NCBI RefSeq assembly: GCF_023910625.1
Contig: NZ_JAAVVW010000003.1
Span: 2,046,001-2,110,000 of the forward strand
Origin: Limnohabitans sp.
GTDB taxonomy: Bacteria; Pseudomonadota; Gammaproteobacteria; Burkholderiales; Burkholderiaceae_C
DNA: 64,000 nt
Direction: 5' to 3'
The notes under the pieces were generated by a model. The model made no database searches, was not told the DNA's origin, and saw only the letters and a program-made list of their open reading frames with translations. Shown piece by piece: positions 63,224 through 64,000 of the stretch (positions within the stretch are counted from its first letter, which is position 1; the number at the start of each line of letters is the position of its first letter). Position numbers and translations under genes: made by a program.

Positions 63224-63373
63224 TTAGGTTTTTGTGTCGTCCGAAGGAGAACCTGTGGGCTTCGAAGCACTCGGGGGCAATTCACCTTTGTTGCGGCCGT
63301 AAAACATGGTCCACCAGACAATTGCCAGCAAAATGACCAACGCCAGCAACGCTTCCAACAAAATCAGACCCAT
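63224..63373 (-). CDS. Small single-pass membrane protein
   Basis: 49 residues from ATG 63373: MGLILLEALLALVILLAIVWW is a membrane helix, followed by FYGRNKGELPP and a polar tail rich in proline, serine and threonine. It is not recognised. Its start codon overlaps that of the divergent mltA, so both cannot easily be initiated by independent upstream regions. A longer upstream reading would overlap mltA. Confidence 0.5.
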   Translation of the reverse strand: MGLILLEALLALVILLAIVWWTMFYGRNKGELPPSASKPTGSPSDDTKT

Positions 63374-64000
63374 GCAAGCACCCCGTTTTTTGTCCCGCCG
63401 ACCGCCATGGTCAGGCTGGTTGTTCGCCGCGATTGTAGGCACCTTCGCTGGCTGCTCAGTGACGCCCGTCCGGCATGACCCCGTTGCGGCAAGCCCATCG
63501 TCACCGGGTCCCGTCATCCGGGACATCACCCCGCAATTGCCCGCCCTCCTGCTGCGCGAGCAAAGCCGCTGGGTGCCTGTTCAGTGGTCAGACCTGCCGG
63601 GGCTGGACACCGATGCCATCAACGAAGCCTGGCCCGCCTGGCTGCAAAGCTGTCAACGGCCCGGCCCCGATTGGAAAGCCCTTTGCCCGGAGATCGCCCA
63701 ACTGGCCCATGCGCCTGTGGCACAGCAACGCCGCTGGATGCGTGACAAATTGCAACCATACCGCGTCGAATCCCACGAACAACGTCAGCAGGGCCTATTG
63801 ACCGGATACTACGAGCCGGCACTGACGGGCTCTCGCCGACCTCAAGGGGCCTTCAAGGTCCCCCTGTTTGCTCCACCGGCTCAATTGGGGCAGCGCAAAC
63901 CCTGGTTCAGCCGCCAGGAAATCGACACCCTGCCTGCCGCCCGCGCTGCCTTGCGGGGCAAAGAGCTGCTGTATTTGGCCGACCCGGTGGACGCGATGGT
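63372..64000 (+). CDS. mltA: Membrane-bound lytic murein transglycosylase A, 3' end outside the window
   Basis: 209 codons are visible from ATG 63372. A lipoprotein signal (LFAAIVGTFAGCSV) precedes the MltA domain: LPALLLREQSRWVPVQWSDLPGLDTDAINEAW, then LLTGYYEPALTGSRRPQGAFKVPLF, the conserved GYYEP motif, and LYLADPVDAM at the window edge. The catalytic aspartate lies beyond the edge. It cuts glycan strands of peptidoglycan. It lies downstream of the NlpC/P60 gene on the same strand, with a small gene on the opposite strand between them. Confidence 0.88.
   Translation, partial: MQAPRFLSRRPPWSGWLFAAIVGTFAGCSVTPVRHDPVAASPSSPGPVIRDITPQLPALLLREQSRWVPVQWSDLPGLDTDAINEAWPAWLQSCQRPGPDWKALCPEIAQLAHAPVAQQRRWMRDKLQPYRVESHEQRQQGLLTGYYEPALTGSRRPQGAFKVPLFAPPAQLGQRKPWFSRQEIDTLPAARAALRGKELLYLADPVDAM

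Overview
The window reads as a chromosomal segment of a high-GC betaproteobacterium of the order Burkholderiales, most likely Comamonadaceae (Limnohabitans/Rhodoferax-like). This is inferred from the gatB-gatA-gatC / mreBCD-mrdA neighbourhood, the separately encoded homocysteine domain of MetH, PhaM, an SbtA-type bicarbonate carrier and the protein sequences themselves. No rRNA, tRNA or CRISPR array was seen.

Left part (1-14.5 kb): the tail of a probable glycerol ABC transporter binding protein and glpD; an IS256-family element (1766-3081) that has removed the 5' part of an L-threonate dehydrogenase gene (ltnD) whose operon partner otnK remains; the homocysteine domain of methionine synthase; recQ; then a translationally coupled operon of a TonB-dependent siderophore-type receptor, an ABC ATPase and two DUF3526-type permeases.

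Accessory island (14.5-23.5 kb): an alpha/beta-hydrolase remnant cut exactly at a solo IS256-type end; three toxin-antitoxin modules in about 2 kb (RelBE-like, Phd/PIN, MazEF), two with clear palindromic operators; a Fic-tail/MazE-tail chimeric remnant; an IS630-family element; and a two-gene unit of a UvrD-like helicase and an unusually long RmuC with an exact 80-residue internal repeat. This unit is a candidate uncharacterised nucleic-acid-processing or defence module.

Core region (23.5-33.3 kb): gatCAB on the minus strand, with gatB broken by several small insertions, divergent from mreB-mreC-mreD-mrdA; then a VOC protein, a DksA/TraR-type zinc finger protein and a glutathione transferase.

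Copper region (33.4-42.6 kb), all on the plus strand: three DUF2946 proteins, two PCu(A)C copper chaperones, a Crp/Fnr regulator, the MbnP/MbnH 'metallo-mystery' pair, a TonB-dependent receptor, an Asp-box (sialidase-fold) secreted protein with a CECC motif, and a thioredoxin-fold protein. Together they look like an envelope copper-acquisition or copper-handling system, without methanobactin biosynthesis genes.

Right part (42.7-64 kb): a sulfate ABC transporter (two binding proteins, cysT, cysW, and a cysA damaged by single-base insertions), phaM, a FIST protein, a LysR regulator divergent from sbtA plus a DUF6671 gene, glnE divergent from a chain of overlapping genes (yhdP, sensor kinase, response regulator, NlpC/P60 lipoprotein), and mltA running off the end.

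All the indels detected in gatB and cysA are insertions, so sequencing error must be considered before calling either a pseudogene.
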